From positions 1 to 64,000 of the forward strand of contig JAGVSM010004552.1 of the NCBI GenBank assembly GCA_022494885.1: 64,000 nt of DNA, given 5' to 3'. This document shows, one piece after another, positions 31,705 to 43,564 of this stretch; position 1 is the first letter of the stretch, and every line of letters starts with the position of its first letter. The notes under the pieces are model-generated. The model searched no databases. It saw only the letters and a list, made by a program, of their open reading frames with translations, and had not been told where the DNA came from. This DNA comes from Micrasema longulum. Lineage: Eukaryota > Arthropoda > Insecta > Trichoptera > Brachycentridae. The position numbers and the translations under genes were made by a program.

Positions 31705-31849
31705 GACTTAGAATTAAAATTGTTGCAACAGAGAGAGAAAATATTTTGAGAAGGAAATATGGAAGTCTAGTCTATGATTCAGTCGGATGGGTCTCACCCA
31801 CATGATAAAGGTTTTATTTATTTTATTTCACAGAAGTCAACAGATGGAA

Positions 31850-32020
31850 GAGTTGAAGAAATGTGGATATTTAAACTTTATAAGTTCTAGACTTATGTTT
31901 GTCAGATTCAAGATTGGATTGACAGGAATTATTTTGATTAAAGGATATGCGCCTGTGAATTCCGACTGCGAATCTGAGAAGCATAAGTTTTGGACAAGTG
32001 TGATGAATGTAATGAATATC
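31850..32020 (+). mobile_element. RTE LINE endonuclease fragment
   Basis: Frame reads ISSRLMFVRFKIGLTGIILI, KGYAPVNSDCESEKHKFWTS, a match to the 'SDRLM.vR.K.G.....I..YAPv......EK..FW' segment of the apurinic-type endonuclease of RTE elements. The frame runs on without a stop into a lysine-rich AT stretch. Confidence 0.8.
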
Positions 32021-32136
32021 AAAAATTTAAAAAAAATGTATTTAACTCTACTCCACATTAAAAGAAAAAAAAAAGTAAAAAAACCTATAATGTTAAGAAA
32101 AGTAAGAAAAAAAAATCTAAATAATTTGTTTTACAG

Positions 32137-32272
32137 AAAAAAAAATACGGTATTACTTTTTTTTATTGAAAAAAAATTTACTGTTGGTTTATTAAAAACC
32201 AAATCTAATTTTACAAAATTTCGTACACGAAAAAAACTCAAACCATCTGTTGATGTAGAGGCATCCTTTTAA
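32137..32272 (+). other. Unassigned open frame behind a good acceptor
   Basis: TAATTTGTTTTACAG (to 32136) precedes an open frame giving KNTVLLFFIEKKFTVGLLKT, KSNFTKFRTRKKLKPSVDVE, ASF and stop. It would enter in phase 2. No domain recognised, and AT-rich DNA produces such strings easily. Confidence 0.2.
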
Positions 32273-32279
32273 TTATTTA

Positions 32280-33670
32280 TTATTAAACTACTCACTTTCC
32301 TTACAAAAGTCGTTTTTATAAATAGCACCTTATATTAAGATCGTTTTTTTTCTAACATGAATATAAAACCCTTTAAATTTACTATTGTTTTCCCATAAAA
32401 CATTTTATGTATCATAAAAATATTTATTCGTAAACTAAGGAATCTCCATTTTGAGAATTAAAATGTCTGAAATTAAAAAATAAACTTCAGTTTTGGGAAT
32501 ATCTATTAACATATTTATTAGAATATTTCAGAAAAAAAAATCACTTTAAAGCCTGTATTAGAAAAAAACATAAGTATAAAAATCACTAATTTCTGAAAAT
32601 CTCCCGAAAAGTAGGGTTTTCGGAGATACTGTAATTCTAAATTTTTTACCTTTTTTGTTTTTTTATTTTTATTTTTATATAAAAATAAAAAAACAAAAAA
32701 GGGAAAAACAAATATTTGGAGCACTAATTTTAGAATAAGAAAAAAATAATAAATTACCATATAAACAATATTTCCTTTAGTCCATTCTTGTCTAGTTTTA
32801 AAGATCGTATTCATCTTACATTACGCTTCCCATCCATACAAGACAAAAATACTAAATTTATTAACTCCGAACGTAGCATAATATTTAGTTAACGTTAGTA
32901 AAATAAAATAGAATAGAATTCATTAGTTAAGTATACCTTTATTAAGAAGCTTGTATAGCTTTGAAATCGGTGGGTAGAAAAAAACATACGTGGTTAAAAA
33001 CAAAAATACAAGTATTGACTAATATAATAGTAGTTTTTACTATAATATTTTTTCTCCTGAAAACATTTATTCATTTTTCTTATTATTTAGATATTTTCAA
33101 ACGGATGGCGTTCAAAAATATCCAAATAAGGTAAAACCTCTGTCCGATTTTTAAAGAACACAAAAAAAAAACGTATACTCAAACCAATGTTTGATCTAAT
33201 ATTACGTTCCTAATTTAGAGATTTACAAAAAACCTCTTAATTAATAAATGATATTGAAGCATGCTAGATTTCAGAGCTGGAATTTCTTTAAACTAAGATA
33301 TTATAACATACAATACAGGGATTTTAATCAAGCAAATGTACGCGTCAATTGTCAAATATCGTTTTCAAAACTGTATTGTCAATTGTCATACTACTAAAAT
33401 AAACTGGCATTGTCCCATTCTGGCGAAGTACAAACATCAAACTCCAGTGAGATTTTTCTATCATTCACAAAGCCATATTCCGTTGTGTTTGAAAAACACG
33501 TAATGCTGATATAAACCCCCTATTATTGTGATTATAAAGATTGCCGTATATTTTAGAAAATAAACGACAAAAGAATATCTGATGTGAAATATTACATTAA
33601 ATAAAAATTATATTATTTTTTTACAATAATAAATAAAAGCATGTTGTGTATTTTGGTACAAACGAACTAA
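32280..33670. other. AT-rich stretch, no gene; 24-bp palindrome
   Basis: No gene seen. 32649-32672 (CCTTTTTTGTTTTTTTATTT-TTAT) and 32679-32702 are perfect reverse complements with a 6-base loop, a low-complexity palindrome. Confidence 0.5.
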
Positions 33671-33734
33671 ATATTTATATATTTATTTGACAAAAATAAA
33701 CACTCAACAATGAATAAATACAACGTAAATGTTT

Positions 33735-34470
33735 GTTATATAAACAAATTGACCGGATAGATGCTGCTAGTTCAGATCTGGGACTCTCAATGAATATGAA
33801 CAAAACTAAGCTTATGATCATTGATCGAGCTAATAAAACGGCACCATTATCCTTACTGCGCAACTTAGAAAGAGTCAACAATTTCATTTATCTAGGTTCT
33901 CTCATCAGCGATGGCGGTGGGTGTGATGGTGAAATACGGCGACGTGTTGGTATTGCCAAAAGTGCTATGAGTCGGCTAGTGAAAATCTGGAAGAATCACA
34001 TTATAACCATTAACACCAAAAAGAGACTGGTGAAGGCCTTGGTTTTCTCAGTGTTCATGTACGATGTGGAGTGTTGGACACTGAGGGAATCTGAAAAGAA
34101 AAAAATCGAAGCTTTCGAGATGTGGTGTTGGCGGCGAGTGCTGCGGATTCCGTGGACGGCCAGACGTACGAATGCATCTATTCTCCAGGAACTGGACATA
34201 GGAGAAAGCCTGATCCATGTGCGAGAAAAGAATCCTGCAGTTCTTTGAGCATATTTCCAGCGGAGACTCGGAGTTTGGAGAAAACTATTCTCCTGGGATG
34301 TGTCGAAGAGACAAGGTCGCGTGGTCGTCAACCGACAAGATGGAGCGGCAAAGTCACTGAATTATCCGAATAATCACTGACGAATGCCTATAGAAGAGCA
34401 CAAGACCGTTCCAGATGGAAGGAGACTGTCCATAGACGAGCCATACAACAAATTATACAAACAAAACAAA
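33735..34470 (+). mobile_element. RTE-like LINE, palm/thumb to C-terminus
   Basis: An open frame of about 170 codons: SDLGLSMNMNKTKLMIIDRA, VNNFIYLGSLISDGGGCDGE, IRRRVGIAKSAMSRLVKIWK, VFSVFMYDVECWTLRESEKK and IEAFEMWCWRRVLRIPWTAR. A frameshift near 34235 is followed by FFEHISSGDSEF in the GH-M-R-region and RGRQPTRWSGKVTEL. This is the segment right after YADD in RTE/L1-like elements. The catalytic half is missing; the tail (RRAQDRSRWKETVHRRA) reaches about 34440. Confidence 0.85.
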
Positions 34471-34479
34471 AATATTAAT

Positions 34480-35100
34480 ATTTGCTGTACCTTAAAAAAA
34501 AGTTATTTCAATCGGCTTTTTTAGATTTATAATTGTAATTTAAAAATAAAAATAATAATTAACTGTAATCTTTTTGGGAGACTTGTGTATGCTCATAGAA
34601 ATTAAGTTATATCGGATTACGATCGATCTGATCGCATTTTCTTAATAAAGTCTTTCACTTCGGAAATGTTTCATCTCCATTACAAAAGATGCAATAAGCT
34701 CTTACAACAATGTCCTATGTCCATATTGGTGAGAAGTCCCGGTTTGTGCCATCGATTTATTATAATTTATTCAATAACAGCGTCCCCTATCGGGGCTCCC
34801 ACCCGGAATCACTTCCCGAAATCTCCATAAACTATTACCCATTGTAAGAAAATGGGATATAAAAAACTTTCCCACAGTTCAACGACGTTTTGCAGGAAGA
34901 AACCATTTTATTACTCGCTAAACATCGACTTTGAAATAATTGGTTTACCCATTTGAATAAACTATTTTTCTTAATTGGATAAATCAAACAGTCTTTTACA
35001 AGGTGTAAATAAATTCATAAAAATGTAACATTATAAAAAGTAAATCAGCAAGACAGTTAGTGCATATTTTTACCAGCTAAGGCAAATTAACATTTATCTT
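34480..35100. other. AT-rich stretch, no gene
   Basis: No coding region. The block 34775-34850 (GCGTCCCCTATCGGGGCTCC, CACCCGGAATCACTTCCCG) is locally GC-richer and includes an inverted CCCCTATCGGGG, unassigned. Confidence 0.35.
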
Positions 35101-35357
35101 ATAAGGAAGCCCGTCTCTTAGTAAAGGCATTCGTGATATCAAGAGTCGATTACTGCAATGTAATATATGCTGGCTTACCTAATTATAACAAGAAGCGATT
35201 GCTGTCTATTCTGAATGCGTATGCCAGGTTGATCTTTAGTGTATCAAAGTGCGAAAATATTACTTTTATTTTAAGATTTTTTTATTTGTAATTTTTATAG
35301 TTTTAACCATAGAATTAAGAAAAGTCCAGAAACCGCATACGCACATCAAACAGAAGG

Positions 35358-35394
35358 CGACTAAACTACTCATAAATGAGTAGGTCGCTCAGTA
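35358..35394. repeat. Palindrome in the insert
   Basis: GGCGAC..., CTACTCAT, AA, ATGAGTAG, GTCGC form an inverted repeat about 25 bp upstream of the THAP-like start codon. Could be a terminal or regulatory hairpin of the inserted element. Confidence 0.45.
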
Positions 35395-35419
35395 CCCAAC
35401 TCCTGATTTGAAATCAACT

Positions 35420-35675
35420 ATGCCGTGTTGTGTCCTTTTAAAGTGTAGAAATACTGCTAGGATCTTAAAGAAACAGGATTGTATCACATTTCATGTGTAA
35501 TTAGCAAACGAATGTTTAAGAAGCAAATGCATGACTTAAAAATTGAATTATTTTTCCATCTGTCAGATTGTCGAAGAAACAAAATGGAAATTTCGTTAGT
35601 GTTGGAAGTAGTTTTTTTTTACCCTACTTTGCTCATCCAACGGAAAACTAATGAAAATTGGACCTCGGATTAAAC
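35420..35675 (+). pseudogene. THAP-type zinc-finger fragment (frameshifted)
   Basis: Starting at ATG 35420 the frame reads MPCCVLLKCRNTARILKKQD and CITFHV before a stop; the next frame resumes ISKRMFKKQMHDLKIELFF and ends KTNENWTSD and a stop. The M-x-C-C-x(4)-C...ITFH.FP and ...NW.P order is the start and middle of a THAP (C2CH) DNA-binding domain, the kind found in P-element-like transposases and many domesticated genes. The final C-x2-H part is missing. It may be a P-element-like relic carried in the insertion. Confidence 0.5.
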
Positions 35676-36244
35676 AACTCTGTGGTCTAAATTTAACCGA
35701 AACTATCTTTAAAACATCAAATATTATTTAACATGATATAAAAATATCCGTTATATGTAAAATAAAATTTGCTTTACATTTTAAGTTTAAAGTTCATTGC
35801 TGGCTACGTTTTCCAGAAAGGGTCGAGTTCAAGCTGTGCTGGTTAATGTGTATGACAATTCTGCAACAACTTTCCATTCCGGATAAGTTGGCAAATGGGC
35901 ACCCATCTTCCCAGTCAGCCTCTTGTTCTGTTGTAGCAAAGGTGAGGCAACGTCATTTAAGTGACCAGAATGAAAAGTTTGGGGAAAAGCTTTTGCAATA
36001 GCCGGACCTTTGGCGTGGAACACCCTACCTCTAGAAATACGAAATTGTGTAACTGAATCGCTTTTCAGAAAAAAATAAAAAACATATTTATTTGTGAAAT
36101 CGTTTTCTGACCATCACTTTCTTGTCTTAGACTTATCAATTTATTACAGATTATCGTGGGCCCTAGTATTCTCTAGAATCTGTCTCCAATCCTCCTTATA
36201 CCCTACGGATTTTCTCCAGTTTGTCAGCCAAATTGCTGACATGT

Positions 36245-37130
36245 CTTATTTTAAATAAAAAAATATATATATACTTGGACCCCTGTATTAAGTAGCCTTA
36301 CGTGTCGTGTACAAGGCTAAGGTACTCGGAAAAAATCGTTATAATTTATCTTGGAGATGGGATGTTTGATCACTGATTTTGGTTTATTACCTTAACGAGT
36401 CCAATCACCATTGTTGCAAAGTCCAAGAACAACAGCGCGTGATAACTACTTTTAACGACAACGTGAATATTTGTTAAGGATATTCCATCTTTCCTGCATT
36501 CTGCTTCAAGATTATGGCGTTGTAAACTAAAAAATGGGCACTGAAATAACAGATGGTCGATACTCTCTGAAGAAATATCATTGCATGGACAATAGTCATC
36601 ATTCCGTAATTTAAACCTATATGGGTAACTTCTCATAACTCCATGTCCGGTAAAAATTTGGGTCGTTTTGAAAGTACTTTGGTGATGACGATGGAAGTTT
36701 GCTGCATCAGCCAGCGTTGGGAAAAATATTTTAGTGATTTTACCTGTAGAAGAAGCGCGGTAATGATCCTCCACGCTGCTGAGTATTTTGTTTTATACAG
36801 CGTTTAACAAAGCTAAGGGGAAATTCTTAAAAAAAGGTGCCGTTCTTTTATAAGTTGCGGCTCTCGCTCGTTCATTTGCTCTCTCATTTCCTACGATACC
36901 ACCATGTTTTTTTATCGAGGATATTCGGATAGTCATCCCTCTGATTTTGAGATGCTTAATTTCACTCTGAAAGATAAAATAGCTTAAACGCCCGAACGAC
37001 AATCTGATAATATTTATGCAATGAGTCACCTCTCTGGTGATTTTTTTAATAACCAAGAGCTTCTCGTATTGTGAGTAGTTTAGCCTGAAAAACTGAGCAG
37101 AAATTTCCTGATTTAAATGTTTTGTCATGT
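36245..37130 (-). mobile_element. I/R1-like LINE with RNase H, 3' part (copy 2)
   Basis: Second copy of the 6240-7445 element. Minus strand: QEISAQFFRLNYSQYEKLLV, then GGIVGNERANERARAATYKR (end of RNase H), then the long open frame FPTLADAANFHRHHQSTFKT, QIFTGHGVMRSYPYRFKLRN, YCPCNDISSESIDHLLFQCP (zinc knuckle C-x-C...H...C) and a stop at 36370. This copy has the cleaner C-terminus (134 codons open). The upstream RNase H part is shorter, missing the IFADGS block. Confidence 0.85.
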
Positions 37131-37300
37131 CCCTCTCTACACCATTCAGCTATCTTAATTTTGGTCTGCCTTCCGGTGTGGTTTTAAAAACTTTATTGGA
37201 GGTACGATCATCATTCATTCTATGAACATGGTCCAACCATTATAATCTCCATATTTTTATGAATATATAATTCTCGATTATATTGTCTCCTCCGCACTCA
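37130..37300 (-). mobile_element. RTE-like LINE C-terminal scrap
   Basis: Minus strand gives WLDHVHRMNDDRTSNKVFKT, TPEGRPKLR, stop, LNGVERDM, corresponding to the 'WLGHV.RM...R...K......G.RR.GRPKLRW.DGVE.D' ending of non-LTR elements. Confidence 0.7.
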
Positions 37301-37629
37301 ATTTTGACAGTAAGAAATGTCTTCTTTTAAATTTTTTTTTATAATATGATGAAGTGCAATAGAAATAACCTCATTTTTGATGAAAGTAAAATTCCACACG
37401 ACTGGATAAAATTATGATAGGGTGGATGGATTTTTATTGCCAATTTAAATAAAGTATATTCATGGCTAGCAAACGCACTAATCAGTTCTCGCTCTACCAA
37501 TTTCCACTCGATTTCTATATGCACGATTTTTATCTTAAAGCATTCAGCAAATATAATAAATATTGTTACACCACAATTGAATTATTTTCCTTTATAACCA
37601 TATTAACGAAACGAATATTTTCACACACA

Positions 37630-37990
37630 ACTCATAGCGTACAAAACGTCTGGAATTCTAATCATCCATGTACTTTGTAGTCCCAGGACGTGTTGTTATA
37701 TAGCTATTTGTAAATTATTTTTATTTAAAAACACATTAAGTTAATTTTTAAGTAACGTAAATGGAGGCTAGATTTAAAACCGTCTAATTAATTAATTAAT
37801 TATACCCTTATTTATTTTCAAATTCTGTTATTTATAACAGACTTTAATAAGAAATAACGCTTTTAAACGAGGAACTAGAGTTCCAACCATCCACGCGCTA
37901 TGTAGCTGCAAGACGTGTTGAGAAACTCATTGTACAGCGACCCGGAGGTGATTTCGCAAAATGGACCTTTATAAATAATCCACAATAATA
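37630..37990 (+). repeat. 115-bp-unit repeat, copy 1
   Basis: Blocks of the form GGAATTCTAATCATCCATGT, GTAG-C--GACGTGTTG repeat at about 37650, 37755 and 37868 and end with TGTACAGCGACCCGGAGGTG and ATTTCGCAAAATGG. The whole matches 44700-45060. A terminal block of this kind (CTCAAGGGCGCT, inverted) also closes other LINE fragments at 6905-6945 and 48160-48200, so this is probably the 3' untranslated region of a LINE. Confidence 0.6.
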
Positions 37991-37999
37991 ATAAGTCCT

Positions 38000-38890
38000 T
38001 TTCTGCTGTCATAAAAAATATATAATGATTAAACTGTTTATTGTACATTCATTTTTATAATGAAATAAGATTATTGTCTTTTTTTATCAAAACGCTGTTG
38101 ATTTTTTAATCTTTTGAAATAATTAAAAAAATATTTTCTAAACTTGTGGCTTGAATGATGTTTGCAGAAATACCACCAAAAGACTTTTTTTACATCCGTC
38201 CAACTTTGGTAATATCCGATTCTTTGAATTACTTGACATTTTAAACAGGGTAACTCTCCTTTCTCTCGAGGACGGGACTGATTTTTCAATTGGAAACGTT
38301 CATAGAAAGAGACTGATACACCTACTTGAAACTTTCCCAAAGTGCTTTAAAGTTCACAAAACAGTTTTCAAGAACTGGTTGAGTCAAGCGTTTTTTGTGG
38401 CTCGAAAAGTTTAAACTTGGTATATTTAATTACTTTGCGGAAATTCGGGATATTAAAATCAGTTATTTTGTCTTATTTGTAAATGACTAATTACGTGAAT
38501 AAAATTTACTTTTGTTTGTCAATTCAAAATGGGTTTATTTATATTTACATATAAATTCAGAAGAAAAAAAAAGGTATTTAAAAGGTAGATGTTTAAAGAA
38601 TACAAATTCCGTGCGTTTCTAACTATGTCACCAGAAATCAAAATCTGCTATTTATTAAATCTTCCAAGAGCAACTTTTGATTTTATGCCCCAATGTCCAG
38701 AATGTGTAGATTAGTCGATTCGTCACACGACTTGTATATTTTTGAGATAGATCTTTCGGATTTTTGTAGATCTCTTCGCAGTGGCGAAATTTTAGTGAAA
38801 ATAGTGTTGGATTAAGATGGATTAGCATGGTTTAGCTCGAAGTCTTATATGTCCTACATTTTTATGAATATATTGTATATCATTATTTAT
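38000..38890. other. Unassigned; overlapping short open frames
   Basis: Both strands of 38071-38414 are open for almost 90 codons (+ strand includes LLSLEDGTDFSIGNVHRKRL; - strand includes RIGYYQSWTDVKKVFWWYFC). Neither matches a family I know and no good splice pair frames them. Rest AT-rich. Confidence 0.25.
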
Positions 38891-38894
38891 TTTT

Positions 38895-40390
38895 TTATTT
38901 TTATTTATTTATTTAATTTTACAATACGCCCAAGGGGCATTTACAAAAAATATACAGTTAAGTACAAACATAGTGCGTAAAAATTTAAAAGATAAACAAT
39001 ACATTTAGAAACAATAAGAAGCATACTGCCATGCAAAATAAAAAGTGAAACTTTACATAGTAAAAAAGAAAAAATAATTTTATATGGATATAATAAAAGT
39101 AATTGAATTAAAAAGCAAATTGTAAGTAACTTGTAAAGAATTCAAACAAAAAAATAAATACATTTTCATATATTTATAAGTGTAAAAATAAATATACAGG
39201 TAACTACAAACAAAGAAAGTAATAATTGTATAAATACACAACACATTAAAAGAAATAAAAAAAGATTTTATATACATGTAGAAACAATAAAAAGCAAACT
39301 GCAATGCAAAATAAAAAGCGAAACTTTGCATAAAAAAAAAGATTAAAAATATGAATATAAGAACAATGTTAAAATTAAAAAACAAATTGTAAATAACTTG
39401 TTAAGAATTCTAAATATATATATACACACATATATACACATACATATATACGTATAAAAAAAATGTTATTAACAAATTAATCTTAAAAACAAGTAATGAA
39501 AATTAGTTAACAGTAAGTATATGTGTGAAAATAATATAATATACGGTACACAAAAATATTTGATAAATTAATATCAGAAAGAGATAAGATAATAATAATA
39601 CACATCAAAAACAGAGAAAGAATTGTATGAAAAAGAAAGTTTTATTACGACATTAATAATTTGTTTCAAACAGTGCATTTAAGAACGTTTTAAAATTAAT
39701 AATTGTCGTATTAAAAATGTCTATTTCACAAGTAAATTTGTTGGCTAAGGAATGTAAACGCGGAATCGGAGAGTGTCGTGCATAGTTAGTACCCACGTAT
39801 GTACTCGTAGTTGCAAACAACTCCGTACTTCTAGTGACTCGATTAGGTATTTTGAAGTTAATGAGATTCAGGAGTTCACAACAATCGAGCTCTAAATTTA
39901 AAATTTTAAATAAAAAAAGGAGGTCATTTATTTTTCTACGATCTTCTAATAAAATTAAATTTAAAGTGTCTAATAAATACGTGTAATTTATGTTATCTAA
40001 GGGAATATTTAATTTAAAATTTACAAATCTCAAATACTTTTTTTGAATTCTCTCTATGTTCTTAATGTGTAATTTATACAGAGGAGACCACACAATGGAA
40101 TTATATTCTAACTGACTGCGAACTAGTGCTACATACAAAATATTTATTACTTTAAGTGAATTAAAATCTTTGACAGTGCGAAGCAGGAAACCTAATGTTT
40201 TCATGCTTTTGTTCGTTATGTTGTTAATATGATTAACGAAATCTAATTTTACATCAAACACTATACCCAGGTCTCTAATTTCGCTCACTCTTTCGAGCAA
40301 TATATCATTTATAGTGTATTCATACATAATAGGGTTTTTTTTACGACAGAAAGTAATTGATTTGCACTTACTTACATTCAAAAACAAATT
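38895..40390 (-). mobile_element. Jockey-like LINE, C-terminal half plus 3' UTR (copy 1)
   Basis: The longest open frame in the window (244 codons, minus, 39653-40387) begins MFLNVSKCKSITFCRKKNPI, which is the segment just after the YADD motif, and continues EIRDLGIVFDVKLDFVNHIN, VALVRSQLEYNSIVWSPLYK, IERIQKKYLRFVNFKLNIPL, LEDRRKINDLLFLFKILNLE, IPNRVTRSTELFATTSTYVG and RHSPIPRLHSLANKF, with a stop at 39653. The 3' UTR runs to an ATTTATTTATTTAATTTTAC edge (inverted A-rich tail) near 38895 and contains internal duplications (TACAAACA, GCAAAATAAAAAG blocks). Open, so relatively young, but 5'-truncated right at 40387. Confidence 0.92.
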
Positions 40391-40394
40391 ATTT

Positions 40395-41800
40395 ATTATA
40401 TTTATTTATTGTATCTCTCTTGTTTGTCTTTGCTAAATAGTTTAATGTTCTTTTTGTTCAGTTTCTTGTATTTATGTTTCTTCATATAACTGCTGTTATT
40501 GGCTTATATTTAATAAATACTGAACTTCCAAAAATACACAAATCACATGCAGATTTATAGAGATGCGAACTCCACCATGTCTAAACATGCACTAAGATTA
40601 ATTAAAAAAATATTTACTCTTGTATTGGAGAATTGGTAGGGAGTTGAGAGGGAGGAAGAGGAAAAGTGGAGTTACCCGATTGGTTAATTTTTAATTCAAA
40701 AGAGGGCTGTACTGAAAACTCATTTGACTATTGATTAAGGAAATATCATTTTTAAAGGCTTTTTTAATGTGAAAAAATTCCATATTATTTAATTTAAGTC
40801 CTTTTTATTATTTGAATGTAAAGTTTTTAGGGTACGTCTTAAAACCGGCAGACTAATAAAGTCAGTAAGTGGTTAATATTTACCTATTATTTATGGAAAA
40901 AAAACTTACCACCGTATTTACTGTAATATCATTTTATGTTTTACATAAACTACTATCGCAATTGTGTAGAATTAAATGTAAACGTTCTGTGACGTCAGCT
41001 CAAGCAATTTGAAGCTACCTTTGAGTTACTATCTGCACCTTCAAATTTATCTCTCTTCGCTTCAATATTGGCGATAACCCTCACAGCCCCGGGCGCTGAA
41101 CATTAGGTACCTCTGACGTCACAAGAATAATGGACCAGTCCCCGGGTGGATGTTCACCCGCTCTGCCTACCCCTCCTTTATTCCCGTTTTAATGTTCATA
41201 CTTCAGGCGGCACGGCTCCCCCGAGCAGCGCAAATCACGGGAGTGAAAGTGTTAAGGGACCGATGTAGTTCAAGTTTATTGAAAATCATTAAAATTGGCC
41301 GCGTTTCTTAATGTTTTACATGTAACGTGGGAGTTGTTAAGATATTCCGGCGTTTAATCCTTTTAAGACGGCGTGAATTTAAATTAGTCATTTAAAATTA
41401 TTTGGGACCCATGTTTGTCAAAATGCTTGCTAGCATAGCGTAGCTGAAAGCTGTGCATCAAGAACTCCGTGTATCTGTATATGATTTTTAGAGAAATCCT
41501 CGATACTAAGCGTCAGCTGGTGGGTCTCTTTACTCTAATAGATGATGTTAAATTTATTAAAAGCGAGTCAGTGGATCTAAGAGCATCCTGATATTTAACA
41601 ACAGCAAACTAAATGTTTTCACCACAAGAATCACGTCTATGGAAAATAAATTTCTTGAGATATATGAAATCGAGGTAGCAGTCAAGAACTTCCAAGACGA
41701 GGTGAATCAATTTAAGACTAAGATCAATGGTCCAGACTCAATAATATTGAAATAAAAGGTTTGCCATTGAAGAAGAATGAAAATGTATTTATTTTATTAT
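40395..41800. other. Intergenic, no gene
   Basis: 40435-40520 (CTTTTTGTTCAGTTTCTTGT, ATTTATGTTTCTTCATATAA) is repeated at 44590-44650. A GC-richer patch at 41080-41260 (CAGCCCCGGGCGCTGAAC, GGCACGGCTCCCCCGAGCAG) has no convincing frame. Otherwise AT-rich. Confidence 0.4.
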
Positions 41801-41804
41801 TTAT

Positions 41805-42350
41805 TTATTTATTTGGATAACCGACAGCTATAATTATCTTATAAATATATATATATATATATGCTACTTGTGAAAACCTGTAATTGGCTTATTTATATAT
41901 ATATATAACAAAACAAATAACAAATAAGCCAATTACAGGTTTTCACAAGTAGCATCACAGTGAGTTAAAAAAGATCCTCGAACATAAAATGAATAGTAAT
42001 TTAATGTAAACTCAAAAGAAAAGATAAAATACTACGAATTATTTCGAAAGCAAACGCCGTACGTCATTAAAATTATTTGCAAAAAAATCAATGTTAAATG
42101 ATTTATTTATTACATTAAAATTATTAAAAGTTTGCCATAAATATGAATTCTGCCTATAATAGATGAAACAAGAGGTATGTGAAGAAGAGGGTTATTTCTT
42201 AAAACTTTGGAAGGAACCTTGATAGAAAGTTTGCATAGTAGTTCAGGACAGTCGATCGAATCAGAGGCAATTTTTAGTAAATAAATTATATCCGCTATTT
42301 CACGACGTTTTTGCAGAGGCAATAGGTGATGTTTTTTACATATTTGAATA
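41805..42350 (-). mobile_element. Jockey-like LINE, C-terminus and 3' UTR with palindrome
   Basis: Minus-strand frame PLQKRREIADIIYLLKIASD, SIDCPELLCKLSIKVPSKVL, RNNPLLHIP is the C-terminal region after the thumb. The 3' UTR (42090 down to 41805) aligns with 43565-43775 on the + strand (GACGTACGGCGTTTGCTTTC, GAAAACCTGTAATTGGCTTA, GGTTATCCAAATAAATAA end). It contains an extra inverted duplication at 41861-41955. Confidence 0.8.
41861..41955. repeat. Perfect 33-bp inverted repeat
   Basis: 41861-41893 (ATGCTACTTGTGAAAACCTG...) and 41923-41955 are exact reverse complements across a 29-bp AT-rich loop. The related copy at 43675-43775 contains only one arm. Confidence 0.9.
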
Positions 42351-42795
42351 TACTGGTCGGATTTAAACTCAAGATTCTAAACTCGGATTTATTCACGATA
42401 TAAGAGAGCATCAGTCGACATGTGAACTTCATTTTCCCCAAATCACAAATAAACTATATTTCACGAGTACCTGTTCACAACTCTAAAGATAAATCAATAT
42501 TAAAGAGTTTTATCAATCGATATATAAAGCTATCAGCTAAAACCTATCAGCTAACGCCATAGGCTTCCACACAACCAATCGAATATATGTAAATGACCAT
42601 TTGACTCCGTTGACCGAGAAACTCCTTACGTTGACCAAATCCAAGTTGAAGGACGAGAAGGGATATAAATATGTTTCAAGTGTCCACATTTTAAAAAATG
42701 AGACCAATTTAAATAAGTTTATTTCATCCGTTTATTATTATTTATTTCACTCGCATTTACTGAGATTTGTATATTTATTTTTTATGTACTCGTAT

Positions 42796-43412
42796 TAACA
42801 ATATTTTGAGTTGTCCAAATTTTTGTAGACAAGGACTGGATTCAACTCCCTGGGGAGATGTTTATATTAACATATTACAACAGAGATGAAGAACATTTAG
42901 GAGAAGGTAATATAGAGGTCTAGGCATCTACATGGCTTATGACCTGTCAATGGCTGGTTTAAGTGGCCACTTTACACACTGTGTAACATTCACCATTCTG
43001 CCTATATTTGAACATCTATATTCCTTCAGTTCTTTCATCTGTTGATGTTTGTGAAGTTAAAGAGCTGAAACCTTTATTTATGCGGGTGAGATTCATCTAA
43101 TTGAATTATTTCACCTACATACTAGGCAACGCCTGGAAATATTATTTTTTCAATTTCTATACTTCTTCATGGACCAGGTAATTTATCAACAATATTTTGA
43201 GTTTGTCCAAATTTTTTTGTAGACAAGGACTGGATTCAACTCCCTGGGGAGCTGTTTATATTAACATATTACAACAGAGATGAAGAACATTTAAGAGAAG
43301 GTAATATAGAGGTGTAGGCATCTACAGGGCCTATGACCTGTCAATGGCTGGTTTAAGTGGCCACTTTACAACTGTGTAACATTCACCATTCTGCCTATAT
43401 TTGAACATCTAT
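42796..43412 (+). repeat. R43 repeat, two tandem copies
   Basis: Each unit starts AACAATATTTTGAGT-TGTCC, AAATTTT-TGTAGACAAGGAC, TGGATTCAACTCCCTGGGGA, then the chain ATTACAACAGAGATGAAGAA, GGCATCTACA, CTGTCAATGGCTGGTTTAAG, TGGCCACTTTACA, CATTCTGCCTATATTTGAAC. Unit 1 is 42796-43186, unit 2 is 43187-43412 (shorter). No open frame. Related copies: 19625, 30800, 46425, and the foldback at 59842. Confidence 0.75.
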
Positions 43413-43564
43413 CAAAGATTGTTCTTACTGGGTTGGTAACCCCTGTTTCTGAAAGCAAGCGCTCTCTTGATTATATTATTATATAGGTATAATTATATGC
43501 TTACTTACGATTCAATTTTTTTTATATACGACAAAAGTCTCTCCATCTTTATATCTCTTTTATT

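Larger units (their letters stand above)
35105..36030 (+). mobile_element. CR1-like LINE, split by an insertion
   Basis: Left part (35105-35260) encodes ARLLVKAFVISRVDYCNVIY, AGLPNYNKKRLLSILNAYAR and LIFSVSK. Right part (from about 35800) resumes with WLRFPERVEFKLCWLMCMT and LSIPDKLANG. In the intact relative at 4263-4553 these two segments are adjacent (IIFRISRF..LFRELHWLRFPQKVEYKLCWLMCK). So roughly 540 bp at 35260-35800 were inserted into the copy. The insert holds a THAP-like fragment. Confidence 0.82.

Noticed and set aside
31850..32272. Single 161-codon gene
   Set aside because: The first part is an RTE endonuclease fragment; the lysine-rich remainder is simply AT-rich sequence that stays open.
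38071..38414. Open frames of about 90 codons on both strands
   Set aside because: Both are open at once, neither has a recognisable domain and splice signals are weak; kept only as unassigned.
41080..41260. GC-rich patch that could be a CpG promoter or exon
   Set aside because: No convincing frame or initiator, and nothing coding follows; left unassigned.
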